From positions 1,088,584-1,152,583 of the forward strand of contig JABACO010000008.1 of the NCBI GenBank assembly GCA_013339895.1: a stretch of DNA of 64,000 nucleotides, written 5' to 3'. A model generated the notes under the pieces. That model searched no databases and was not told the origin of the DNA. It saw only the letters and a list, made by a program, of their open reading frames with translations. This stretch comes from Ephydatia muelleri. Taxonomy: Eukaryota > Porifera > Demospongiae > Spongillida > Spongillidae. The position numbers and the translations under genes are program-made. Numbering within the stretch: the stretch's first letter is position 1; each line of letters starts with the position of its first letter. Positions 55,041-64,000 of the stretch are shown here, piece after piece.

Positions 55041-57593
55041 ATGCTGAAGAAAGGAATCATTGTTGAAAGCAGCAGCTCGTGGCTAGCACCTGCCGTGTAC
55101 ACAAGGAAGAAGACAGGAAAAATCCGGCTGTGTGTGGACTACCGGGAGGTAAACAAGAGGACAAGAAAAGACGCCTACCCACTTCCCTTAATCAATGAAG
55201 TCCAGGACCATTTGGCAGGGGCAAGCATCTTCAGCAAACTGGACCTCCAGTGTGGATACTGGCAGATACCAGTGGACCCAAAGGATCAAGAGAAGACAGC
55301 ATTCTCACCTGGGCCTGGAATGGGGTTGTTCCAGTTCACAAGGATGCCTTTTGGCTTGTGTGGAGCACCCAGCACATTCCAGAGACTCATGGATCTGGTG
55401 ATGAGAGGGCTGCCATTTGTCACCACCTACCTTGACGATGTCCTGATCCACTCAGCAAACGAGGAGCTTCACAAGAGCCACTTGCAGCAAACGTTTCAAC
55501 GCTTGAGAGAGGCAGGACTGACCCTCAGGGGAAGCAAGTGCGAGATCGGGATGAATCAGGTAACATACCTGGGACACACGTTCACAAGAGAAGGAATGGC
55601 ACCAGATGGCAGCAAGGTGGATGCGGTAGTAAACTGGCCCCAGCCAAGAGACGAAGCAGAGGTGCGGAGATTTCTGGGACTCGCTTCGTACTATCGCAAA
55701 TACATCGATAAGTTTGCTGACATTGCAGCTCCCCTACACCAGCTAACTCAGAAAGATGCTCTCTTCCAATGGACGCAAGAATGCGAGGAGTCATTCAAGA
55801 GGCTGAAGGCTTGCCTGACAAAGGCACCAGTTCTGTCATACCCGTCGTTTGGCACAGAAGCCAGCACTATGGTGTTACAGACAGATGCCAGCAATGTAGG
55901 GTTGGGGGCAGTCCTGGAACAAGAACAGCGAGTGATTGGCTATGCCAGTCGCACACTCACCAGAGCAGAAGCCAACTACAGTGTGATCCAACCGGAAAGT
56001 CTAGCCATTGTGTGGGCGATGAAACAGTTCCGCCACTACCTGTTGGGCCGCACATTTCAACTCATGACAGACCATGCCCCACTGCAGTGGCTTGCAGTGC
56101 AGAAGATGGAGGGCCTCCTGTGTTGCTGGGCTCTTGCAATACAGGAATTCAGTTTTGAGATTGTGTACAGGAAAGGAATAGCGAATGGAAATGCGGATGC
56201 ACTGTCGAGAAGAGAATCAGAAATGGAAACACCTCATGCAGCCATGACCACGGTGTATGCTGGTTTCACACCAGAAGAACTGAAGAAAGCGCAGAAACAG
56301 GATGACGCAATCCAACAGCTGTACACTGCACTCAACTCGCAACAAACCCCACTGAAAAACTGGAAGCGACCACCAATGAGACGATATGCCCAGTTATGGT
56401 CACAACTGGAGGTAGTCGATGGTATTGTTTGCAGGAGATACAAGCCAGGTCCCACATCTGACACCATTGTGGTCCCTGTGCTACCAGAAGCTCTGCACCA
56501 GAAGGCCATGAGCCTATACCATGATTCTCCTACAGCAGGTCATCAGGGAACACTGAAGACATGGGAAAGAATACGGCAGGAGGCATATTGGGTAAACATG
56601 GCCCAAGACGTAGACCGGCACTGCAGGGAATGTGTCACATGCCAGGAGGCCAAACTACCTATGCCAGTTAGGTCAACACTGACAAACATTCCAATTGGAC
56701 GACCATGGCAGATGATCGCAATCGACATCCTGGAAGTACCTGTGTCTACCAAGAACAACAGATATCTCCTGGTCATACAGGACTACTTCACAAAATGGGC
56801 AGATGCCAGACCCCTCAAAGACCAGACAGCAGTGAGAATCAAAGCAGAACTGGTGAAGCTTTTCTGTACGTACGGCATCCCAGAAATTGTGCACTCCGAT
56901 CAAGGTCGAAACTTTGAAAGCAGTGTTGTCCAGAGTACATTAGATGCCTTTGGGGTAGTGAAAAGCCGCACCACACCCTATCACCCACAGGGTGATGGAA
57001 TGGTTGAGAGGTTTAACCGCTCGTTACTGCAGTTGCTGCGAACATACGTAGAAAGACAGGAAGATTGGGAACAGCATCTACCACTGGCTCTGTATGCATA
57101 CAGAACTGCTACACACACCTCCACTGGAGTGTCCCCATTCCAGCTGATGTACGGAAGGCATCCACAGCCAAACACCATTACCCCTGCTAGAGGATATGAA
57201 GCCACATCCTACCAGGCAGTATTGCAGGCTACAATGGCTGAGCTACAGGACCTCGTGGAGGCCCACGTTGCCGAGTCTGCACACAGGCAGAAAGTCAACT
57301 ACGACAGACATTCTGAAGAGAGGCACTTCAAAGCTGGGGATCGGGTGTGGTTATCAGTGCCTACAGCAGGCAAACTAGATCCACGATGGGAGGGGAACTG
57401 GATCATAAAGAGCATGAAGTCACCAGTCACGGTGGAGATTTCAGATGGAGTTCGGAACAAAGTGGTACACATTAATCATCTTCAGAGACAAATTCAGCAT
57501 ACAACTAAGTCACCCAGGATCCACACCACCTCCAGCCACACCGGCAAACAGCGGTGCACAGTCATGGGAAGCACCAGGCATAGACCACTTTGA
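55041..57593 (+). CDS. Ty3 reverse transcriptase, RNase H and integrase
   Basis: An 850-codon open frame; the frame is already open from 55017 and ATG 55041 need not be a true start. Reverse transcriptase: FSKLDLQCGYWQI (about residue 64), FQFTRMPFGL and YLDD (about 130). RNase H: QTDASNVGLGAVL (about 285), ESLAIVWA and MTDHAPL, with NADALSR near 393. Integrase: H2C2 finger HDSPTAGHQ...CRECVTCQ (about 500-545) and catalytic acids in AIDILEV, HSDQGRNF and MVERFNRSL. The end is frameshifted near 57490; the proper tail (WEAPGIDHF ... RDRHAPVRFGY) is in another frame and stops at 57699. This is by far the best preserved retroelement enzyme region in the window. Confidence 0.92.
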   Translation: MLKKGIIVESSSSWLAPAVYTRKKTGKIRLCVDYREVNKRTRKDAYPLPLINEVQDHLAGASIFSKLDLQCGYWQIPVDPKDQEKTAFSPGPGMGLFQFTRMPFGLCGAPSTFQRLMDLVMRGLPFVTTYLDDVLIHSANEELHKSHLQQTFQRLREAGLTLRGSKCEIGMNQVTYLGHTFTREGMAPDGSKVDAVVNWPQPRDEAEVRRFLGLASYYRKYIDKFADIAAPLHQLTQKDALFQWTQECEESFKRLKACLTKAPVLSYPSFGTEASTMVLQTDASNVGLGAVLEQEQRVIGYASRTLTRAEANYSVIQPESLAIVWAMKQFRHYLLGRTFQLMTDHAPLQWLAVQKMEGLLCCWALAIQEFSFEIVYRKGIANGNADALSRRESEMETPHAAMTTVYAGFTPEELKKAQKQDDAIQQLYTALNSQQTPLKNWKRPPMRRYAQLWSQLEVVDGIVCRRYKPGPTSDTIVVPVLPEALHQKAMSLYHDSPTAGHQGTLKTWERIRQEAYWVNMAQDVDRHCRECVTCQEAKLPMPVRSTLTNIPIGRPWQMIAIDILEVPVSTKNNRYLLVIQDYFTKWADARPLKDQTAVRIKAELVKLFCTYGIPEIVHSDQGRNFESSVVQSTLDAFGVVKSRTTPYHPQGDGMVERFNRSLLQLLRTYVERQEDWEQHLPLALYAYRTATHTSTGVSPFQLMYGRHPQPNTITPARGYEATSYQAVLQATMAELQDLVEAHVAESAHRQKVNYDRHSEERHFKAGDRVWLSVPTAGKLDPRWEGNWIIKSMKSPVTVEISDGVRNKVVHINHLQRQIQHTTKSPRIHTTSSHTGKQRCTVMGSTRHRPL

Positions 57594-57699
57594 GGAGCCT
57601 GCACTACTAACAGAGGAACTATCGACAGAACTGGAACCACAACCCGAAAGAAGATACCCTACCAGAGACAGGCATGCACCAGTGAGATTTGGGTACTGA
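57500..57699 (+). pseudogene. Ty3 pol C-terminal tail in shifted frame
   Basis: It encodes SWEAPGIDHFEEPALL and RRYPTRDRHAPVRFGY, homologous to the tail of the fragment at 20990-21256. A one-base shift near 57490 separates it from the main frame. Confidence 0.7.
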
Positions 57700-57722
57700 G
57701 CTCAGAAGAGAGGGTGACTGAG

Positions 57723-57870
57723 TGTAGTACCAGTTACTTTGCACCTCTGGTATTAACCAAGCACATGACATGCACACACACTAGAAAGATCTAGAAAGAT
57801 CTAGATATATCTTTGCATATATATGTTTGTTTGTGGTATGAGACATTCTGGTTACTGACTGTTGCTGGCA
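57723..57870 (+). repeat. 3' LTR of the + strand Ty3 (3' shortened)
   Basis: It matches 53307-53460 but lacks the last 20-odd bases before the CA end and has two roughly 10-base insertions. CATT follows (57871-57874), matching CATT before the 5' LTR (53303-53306). Confidence 0.7.
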
Positions 57871-57874
57871 CATT

Positions 57875-59158
57875 AATCGATTTTTCAGGTTTTCTGGATC
57901 TGAAAATCGATTTTTCCGAATAGTTTGAAGAACAAAATAGATTTTTCCGAATAGGCTTCTTGCCAAATACCTAGGTTATTCAGGTTATGGTGCTTGTGGA
58001 GTGCACACTGAGAAGATAATTTGTGTCTGCACAGAAATCCACCTGGTCTTGCACCCAAACTAGAGCTATGCATGTCAGTTTAAAACACAGAGACACACAG
58101 GTCTATAGTAGCATGTGTTTGCAAAATAGAGTATGTCTTTACCATGCAATTGTACATATCAATAGTAATGTAAACCTAACCATCCAACACTAACCACTGA
58201 GACCAGACACATCACCATTACAAACTCACCCCACATCACCTACAATCACGTACTCCACTTACAATCATCCCTTTCCCGTTCTCACTAAATGCATATACCA
58301 TTAGTATGATTGCGTAATGCTCTCTAATTCCTCCACATACTCAAACAGAGCGCGCATACTTACTTGAACTGGGTGAGAAGTCTGTTATTCTATTTCACTC
58401 GCTAGCACAATACTCAGATATATGTTCACTTCGTACCACTGTACAATAAAACAATGCAATACTAGTACTGGTACATAAATTTATATAACCACAACTCATG
58501 GCATATACTAATGAACTTAGTTACTTACTTGAAGACGACGATAAAAGCATTAAGCTAGTACACGCTGTATATTTTGTATCCCCAATTGATGCACATTAAA
58601 TATTTTGTATTATATACTACTATCTATTTACTCTATTGATTGCTTCCGATGTCGTTATGTATGTTTAAATAGTAAAAACTGTATATTTTATATCCCCAAT
58701 TGGTGCACATTAAATCTATTTACTCAATTATTGATTGCTTCTGATGTCGTTATGTATGTATAATAGTAAAAACTGTATATTTTATATCCCCAATATGCAC
58801 ATTAAATATTTTGTATACTATTTACTCAATTATTGATTGCTTACGATGTCGTTATGTATGTGTAAATAGTAAAAACAACAGACGTAGTTATATATATAAC
58901 TCTAATTATGAAACATTCAATTGAAAATCATATCCGGATATCGATATAAAAAGGTATTCGAATAATGGGCGAATTGTCGATGCTGACGACGAATACCTAA
59001 GTACCTTCGAATGGAGAAACATAAATCGGTTATTTTGAATAAATAAAATTCACTAATCGATTATTCCGAGTAATGTTAGGTTGCTATTCGAACGGATAGG
59101 TTTTTGCGAATATCCGAATAACCCGAATAACCTGATAACCGGTTACACAATTAACCTA
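57875..59158. other. Right part of the nested hAT-like element
   Basis: Non-coding. AATCGATTTTTCCGAATA-like motifs recur at both ends (57875-57955 and 59045-59130). The rest is AT-rich, with the tandem repeat listed separately. Confidence 0.55.
58565..58880 (+). repeat. Three tandem copies of a roughly 90-115-bp unit
   Basis: The block actgtatattttatatcccc...attgcttccgatgtcgttatgtatgt recurs at about 58565, 58676 and 58769, with internal length differences. Confidence 0.8.
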
Positions 59159-59195
59159 TCTCTCACCAAGGCGTATGCTGATTGAAGACCATCCT

Positions 59196-61090
59196 TTAGG
59201 CACCGGGCGTACACTCTGCAACAGATTTCTTTTCCATCTGGTTTGACCCATACATTAGATCAACAGGTAACTTTGCTTCACGTCCAAACATAAGGAAGAA
59301 GGGGCTGAACCCTGTGGCTAAGTGAAAACTTGAGTTATACGCCAAGCACACTTTACGTACATGTATATAATGTTCCCAATTGCCAGGGTGGTCGTGAGTA
59401 ACGGTAGCTAACATGTTGAGCAAAGTTCTATTCATTTCTTCCGAGCATGAGGAATTCTCCGAGGGGTGCAGCAGACAGGAGAGGCATTGCCTGTTTCTAT
59501 TCTGTGTTCTGTGGCTGAGGTGTGACCTACATCACTATCGTGAAATAAGAAGACATCTCCATACGCTACCAGAAGAGAGAATAATTGCTCCTTCTCGATC
59601 GATGAAGTGTGATCTCCAACTTCGGATACCATGTTCCACAATGTTTCTTTGTCTTCTGGCGATAGTTCTGGACCTGCCAGGTTCCCTGAAACACCTACTG
59701 CATTCCCGCTGGGTTCTTGCTCCATCCTGGCGATTAACTCTCCTTTCTTAAGTACCACTAGTTGCTCGCGGGGGTTGAGGACTCGAGTAGGTACAGATTG
59801 GTTGTTAGGGCACTGGTGTTACCATTATCTCCATCTCGCTTCCAGCCGGTACAGTTTGTTGCTGATTGAATGACTAATCCAATGGTTCTGTGACAGCTAT
59901 GTCGGGAACCGTCGTCACATGGCAGAGAAAATTCCTTAGAAGGGAAGGTAATAAGTTTTTTACCACAGTCAATAATGCAATGGTTCTGCTGTACAAAATC
60001 TAGCCCAAGGATTGCATCCACCATGATATCATCTGCCACTATAAATTTGACATCAAACTGTTTACCTTTCAGTGAGACTGGGATTCGTGTGTAGCCTCTT
60101 ACTGACAGCTTAATTGTTTCCATTCACCCCGGCAAGCGCCTGGCCAATCCATTCCTGTAGTGGTGGCGTGCCACTAGTCGCTATCTTCGTCCAAACATCT
60201 CCGTGCAGGAGAGAAAGTGCAGCTCCAGTATCGACCAAACATTCTATGGGAATAGTACCCACAGAAACAAATTCACACAAGTCACAATGTATGTATAGTC
60301 ACAGTATTGTTTGGGGCCTTTATATGCCTTCCCTCATGTGGCTGGCCCGTGCCACCAAGGGACTGAAGTTTCCCTGTTGCTACATGGGGAGACTCTTACA
60401 GGCCCGCGCAATGTGGCCTTTTCCGCCACTTCCAGCACGTAACCAGTCTCCGCCCTCCAACTCTCGATGAAGTCGTTCGTTCAGAGTTTGTAGTGTCCTT
60501 CGCAGGTTGTCATTCACATTTGCGACACCTGCCACTGGTGAAGCCTCCGCTGGGTTCAGTACCTCACTAGTTGTTTGCTGTTGGGTAACTTACAGAGACT
60601 AGGAGCCTTTAAATATGACTCCAACTCTATGGTAGCTGCAACTGCGTCATCAACGTTGTTAGGCCATTTCTGTTTTACGCCGAAGGCAACCTGCGGGTTG
60701 TCAATCTGTGACAAAAAATTGATTTAGGGCTAAGAGTTCCCGCGCTTGTCCTCAAGGTCTGGGAAGCCCTATCAGAAAGAACCCTCAGGGAGTCACCAAA
60801 GGAAGCCCAGTCCTCTTCTCGTCGTTTCGTCCTTGTATTTAGCTCGGCGACGTAAAGGTCCTTCCTGCTATCGGGGGCAAATCGCTTCTTTAGTGCCTTC
60901 ACGCACTCTCCGTAGTTCTCCCGTGCTGCGTCAGACTCATAAAGGCAGTTTGCGCCTTTCCTGTTAAGCGAACCCAAAGCCATTTCATCTTCTCTGCTTC
61001 GCTCTCCCATTTGTTGACCACCGCGACACTTTCGAAATGGCTCAGCCATTCGTCCCGTTCGCCACCATAAGGCTCAATCGGTTTCGCCAC
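59196..61090 (-). pseudogene. Minus Ty3 gag, protease and integrase end, RT deleted
   Basis: Gag: MAKPIEPYGGERDEWLSHF (60899-61090) and, shifted, YGECVKALKKRFAPDSRKDL (60675-61049). Protease region 59758-60123: AILGLDFVQQNHCIIDCG. Pre-RT linker 59432-59758 ends RRIPHARKK. The next bases belong to the integrase end MNRTLLNMLATVTHDHPGNW (59196-59435). All of reverse transcriptase, RNase H and most of integrase are missing at the join near 59434, and the join is out of frame. Confidence 0.8.
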
Positions 61091-61095
61091 CCGGC

Positions 61096-61106
61096 CGACT
61101 ACGCCA
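61096..61106 (-). other. Primer-binding site of the minus Ty3, tRNA-Ser type
   Basis: On the minus strand TGGCGTAGTCG, complementary to the CGACTACGCCA end expected of a tRNA-Ser, one base after the LTR. tRNA identity from recall. Confidence 0.7.
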
Positions 61107-61107
61107 G

Positions 61108-61255
61108 TGTAATACGTTCAGCAGTCACAGAACGCAATACTGAGAACCCTCTACATACAAATATATATCTAGCAGTCACGAGGAGTTCAAGGTGCAGACT
61201 TGTAGGATGCGCGGCTCCAATAGTACTGCCTTGCGCGAATGACATCATTGTTACA
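61108..61255 (-). repeat. 5' LTR of the minus-strand Ty3
   Basis: It pairs with 52545-52692; the same 148-bp length, starting TGTAA and ending TTACA. Confidence 0.8.
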
Positions 61256-61259
61256 CATG

Positions 61260-62676
61260 ATCAATCAAGTCAATCTGAGGAGACGAAAGAAGGGAAAAAC
61301 TTGAATTTAGTTCCAATTTTAGCCGGTATTAAACGCCCAAGAATTTGTTTTAATAGTGACTGACTTGCACTTTTGAAAAAAAGCCGTTAGCCACAATTAG
61401 GTCTGAGGAGCGCGATTCTTCTGGGGAAGCCATTCACTGCGTACCTCACACAGTTTGATGAAATGTTCAAAAACGCTTCTAACTGATAGTGCCAGTATAA
61501 AGATTGAGTCTAAGTTCTCGACGCATTGCATGTCTTCTTTCCACCAGCATGTAGGCAATCTTTATGGTGTACCTACAATACAGATATGTATGTCATAGAA
61601 CTCCTCAACTACTGCAACCTTTCGAGTAGACTTCATTATAGTGCGATCGTTTTCATGCTACAAGCATCAAAACAATCAAATTTATAGTCACCAAGTAATT
61701 GATAGCGTTAGTTCAATTTGGTAACACAATTAAATTAGGTTTGACCATACATATATATTATAGTAGAAAAATATCTACAGTTTGACTACACGGTAGTGAA
61801 TATTACCTCCTTGCTTCGTCCAATGTCACGACCAAGACATCTTTAATGCCTGCTGATGGCATGTCAATGAGTGCGAAACGACTCTTCTTCACGAATTGTC
61901 GAAAGGAAGCATCGGAATCTTTTATCCCTTTGAGATGATCGATTATCCATTGAGCCTTATCACAGCGCTTCTAGAACGCTTCGAATCCAGTGGAAATGAA
62001 GCATCGATGAACTATAGAAAGATATCTTTCGAGTTGTTCACAAATAGTACTACACAACGTGTTTGTGAAATCATGCGTAAAAAAGATTACATCCGGTTAA
62101 TTTACCGGATACCCAGTTAATAAACAGGACGACCAATTGATTAACCGGATGCCCGGTTAATCAACCGGATGACCGATTGATCAACTGGGACAGAACATAT
62201 AGCGTGGCAGCTGCAATGGTTTGGCGCTCCATACTAAAGAGACCTTAATTACGTTGTGCGCGTCTACACATTAACTTGGAAGATACAAGTTTACTGGATA
62301 TTAGTCAAACTTGCCTACACAAATGTATATAAGATCACTGAAGGGGCACACTTCAAATCATATCAGTTTTGGAGGTGATGCAGCTACTTCTTTTGGTTTC
62401 CAGAAGTATATTTGTGCTTCCACTTGTAGCTGTGGGACTCTCATGGGTAAAAATTCATGTATCTTGAGGTGTGTTGTCCTATTAATCAGTGTTGCAGATG
62501 TCCCTACCATGAACTTTAGGAAATTTGAGCTTTAATTTACTGGCCTTAACTTGTGCTCACTTTTAAAAATTTATTTACCAATACAGTGTTACAAAATACT
62601 GATCATTACTGTGCTGCTTAGAATTTATGTGGATTTTATTTAATGAATTATCATTAAATTATCGCTGGTATATTAG
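61260..62676. other. Intron sequence with a third GGTTGATCAACCGG-like minisatellite
   Basis: 62095-62190 has several copies of a CCGGTTAATCAACCGGATGA-like unit. No gene recognised in the rest. Confidence 0.5.
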
Positions 62677-62778
62677 GTTGGAGCAAATGCATTACTTGCA
62701 GCTGCACAGAATGGGCACAATGAGATCGTCAAACTACTTCTGTATGCATCAGCAGATGTAAATATTCGTGGTGGAAAG
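62677..62778 (+). CDS. MIB-like gene exon: ankyrin repeat 18
   Basis: Acceptor gtatattag, donor gtaacg, phase 0/0, 34 codons: VGANALLAAAQNGHNEIVKL, ending ADVNIRGGK. It is preceded by an 11.5-kb intron. Confidence 0.92.
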
Positions 62779-62881
62779 GTAACGATTTTGTGATGCAGTT
62801 TGCACATTGAGCACTGCATTATGCTTGCAAGTCTTGACAATCATAAAGATTGCTTTTCATTATTCATGTGTATTAATATCT

Positions 62882-63118
62882 GAAATCGTTTCCGCGAAAA
62901 GGGACCTAGCGCATACATTATACAATTTCCAATACGCACAATAGAAATGTAACGCTTGCATTGAAATGCATGGGTTATTAAAACTACAACACCATGACAG
63001 ATACTCATGCAGATTCTCAGTGCACAAGAGAGGACATTTCAGACTTCTAGAATATCCAAAAACTGTAATCTTGAAAAAACATGCATTAAGTCCCTTTTTG
63101 TTAGCGAAAACTATCCCA
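62882..63118. mobile_element. MITE of the GGATCGTTTCCGCG family, copy 6
   Basis: It starts gaaatcgtttccgcgaaaag and ends ttttgttagcgaaaactatccc, with the family interior in the same orientation as copy 1. It almost fills the 447-bp intron between repeats 18 and 19. Confidence 0.75.
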
Positions 63119-63225
63119 TCTATTTACTGCATTCTCCTGAATGCCATCAAATATAACCACCATTCCTGGATTACAGGACAGCTTCACATCCATCCATTTA
63201 GGTTATATGTTTATATTTTTTCCAG

Positions 63226-63327
63226 AACGAAATTACAGCTCTTATATTGGCATCAGAGAATGGTCAAGATGATGTAGTAGCAACATTATTGGAGAACGGT
63301 GCTGAACTGAATATGTATTCATACATG
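63226..63327 (+). CDS. MIB-like gene exon: ankyrin repeat 19
   Basis: Acceptor ttttccag, donor gtaggc, phase 0/0, 34 codons: NEITALILASENGQDDVVAT, ending AELNMYSYM. Confidence 0.9.
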
Positions 63328-63676
63328 GTAGGCAATTTAAGTGTGTTGCAATAAACATGCAGATTGCTTGTGGTAATAGACTGTAGCCAACTATCTATAC
63401 TTGCATCCATATGCCCTTTCATTTTTGACATGTAATTGTCAGCAAAGATGCAACACCAGGTTAAATTTACCTTCCACCAGTTTTCAAACCAGCAAACATG
63501 TCTCTTTCAATTACCAATCTATGATACACATCTGTGCAAGTATAAATAAACTTGTGCAACATTTTCTGGCTGGTGATACACTGTCATAGCAAATGCATGG
63601 CCCCTAAATATGACCTAACATTTCAATTCGTGGTATGAACTGCTGAATTCTTCTTTTGTAAAATGTTATTCCATAG

Positions 63677-63778
63677 AATGGATCTACTGCACTTATAATG
63701 GCTTCGCAGAATGGACATGCTGCAATAGTGCACAGACTGTTGGAAGCTAATGCAAAAGTGAATTTTCAGAGTTCAGAT
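63677..63778 (+). CDS. MIB-like gene exon: ankyrin repeat 20
   Basis: Acceptor attccatag, donor gtaagg, phase 0/0, 34 codons: NGSTALIMASQNGHAAIVHR, ending AKVNFQSSD. It is the last exon in the window, and the phase-0 donor implies that the gene continues. Confidence 0.92.
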
Positions 63779-64000
63779 GTAAGGATAAAAGTTGAGCAGC
63801 TTTGCATGAATGAAATTAATATGACATGAAACAAACCAATGTAAATTACATATGTTTTATGTACCTTTAGAAGTGCCCTTATGGCATTGGCAGCTGTGCT
63901 TGTATAACATATGGCCACTGCTGGCATTAAAATCAATGCCTGCTCAATTTTGTATCGGAAAACATATTGTGTTTCTGCAATTCCTAATGGATTATGTAAT

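Larger units (their letters stand above)
53251..59158. mobile_element. hAT-like element nested in the minus Ty3, itself carrying a + strand Ty3
   Basis: Ends TAGGGTGTGTAACC and ggttacacaattaaccta are flanked by identical TCTCTCAC (53243-53250 and 59159-59166), an 8-bp duplication. Without the inner Ty3 it is about 1.3 kb and non-coding. It includes repeated AATCGATTTTTCCGAATA motifs and a triple tandem repeat. Confidence 0.7.
52545..61255 (-). mobile_element. Minus-strand Ty3/gypsy element, RT-deleted, carrying nested insertions
   Basis: Matching 148-bp LTRs at 52545-52692 (3') and 61108-61255 (5') are flanked by CATG (52541-52544 and 61256-61259). Reading leftward from the 5' LTR come the PBS, gag, a protease-like region and the start of the RT linker. 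An abrupt join to the integrase end follows. After the nested insertion (53251-59158) come the integrase C-terminus and tail and the 3' LTR. Several frameshifts are present. Confidence 0.8.

Overview
The window is eukaryotic and almost certainly metazoan. The coding signal is a string of short GT-AG exons on the + strand, separated by AT-rich introns packed with transposable elements. The gene type (Mind-bomb-like SH3 modules followed by ankyrin repeats), long introns and abundant hAT, Kolobok, piggyBac, Harbinger and Ty3 elements would fit an early-branching animal such as a sponge or cnidarian. That placement is inference; no taxonomic marker is present.

Host gene. One large + strand gene appears to run through the whole window and past both ends. 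I could chain 25 exons (826 codons, 1905 to 63778) with compatible splice phases. In order they are: the C-terminal half of one MIB-type REP/SH3-like module (1905-2028); an acidic linker exon (13836-13864); a second complete REP module in two exons (14023-14118, 16008-16140); a basic linker exon (16258-16310); and 20 ankyrin-repeat exons (17687-63778). Each ankyrin exon is exactly one repeat of 33-36 codons, phase 0 at both ends. No start codon, RING domain, stop or poly(A) end is visible. No transposon interrupts an exon.

Transposons by region. 1-1656: minus-strand Ty3-type LTR element whose protease is fused in frame to integrase, with reverse transcriptase and RNase H missing. 2990-12372: two head-to-head copies of a long-TIR element; the left one is split by a 5.1-kb Kolobok-like transposon (4055-9183, TTAA duplication, 29-bp perfect TIRs), and the right one keeps the corresponding empty site. 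14352-14891: piggyBac-like MITE. 18-29 kb: MITE copies, a Ty3 integrase remnant and three fragments of one retroelement ORF. 30714-32341: hAT-type MITE, then a fold-back element that carries a copy of the neighbouring intron/exon junction and a 1-kb hAT deletion derivative. 36330-42270: fold-back element containing a decayed autonomous hAT, containing a short-LTR element, containing a BED-type hAT derivative. 43306-46577: hAT derivatives and two long palindromes, one inside the other. 47487-48133: Harbinger-type MITE. 52545-61255: minus-strand Ty3 containing a hAT-like element containing a + strand Ty3 with nearly complete pol.

About 4% of the window is host coding sequence. Superfamily names for transposons rest on motifs, TIRs and target-site duplications read by eye, plus recall of family features; no database search was possible.
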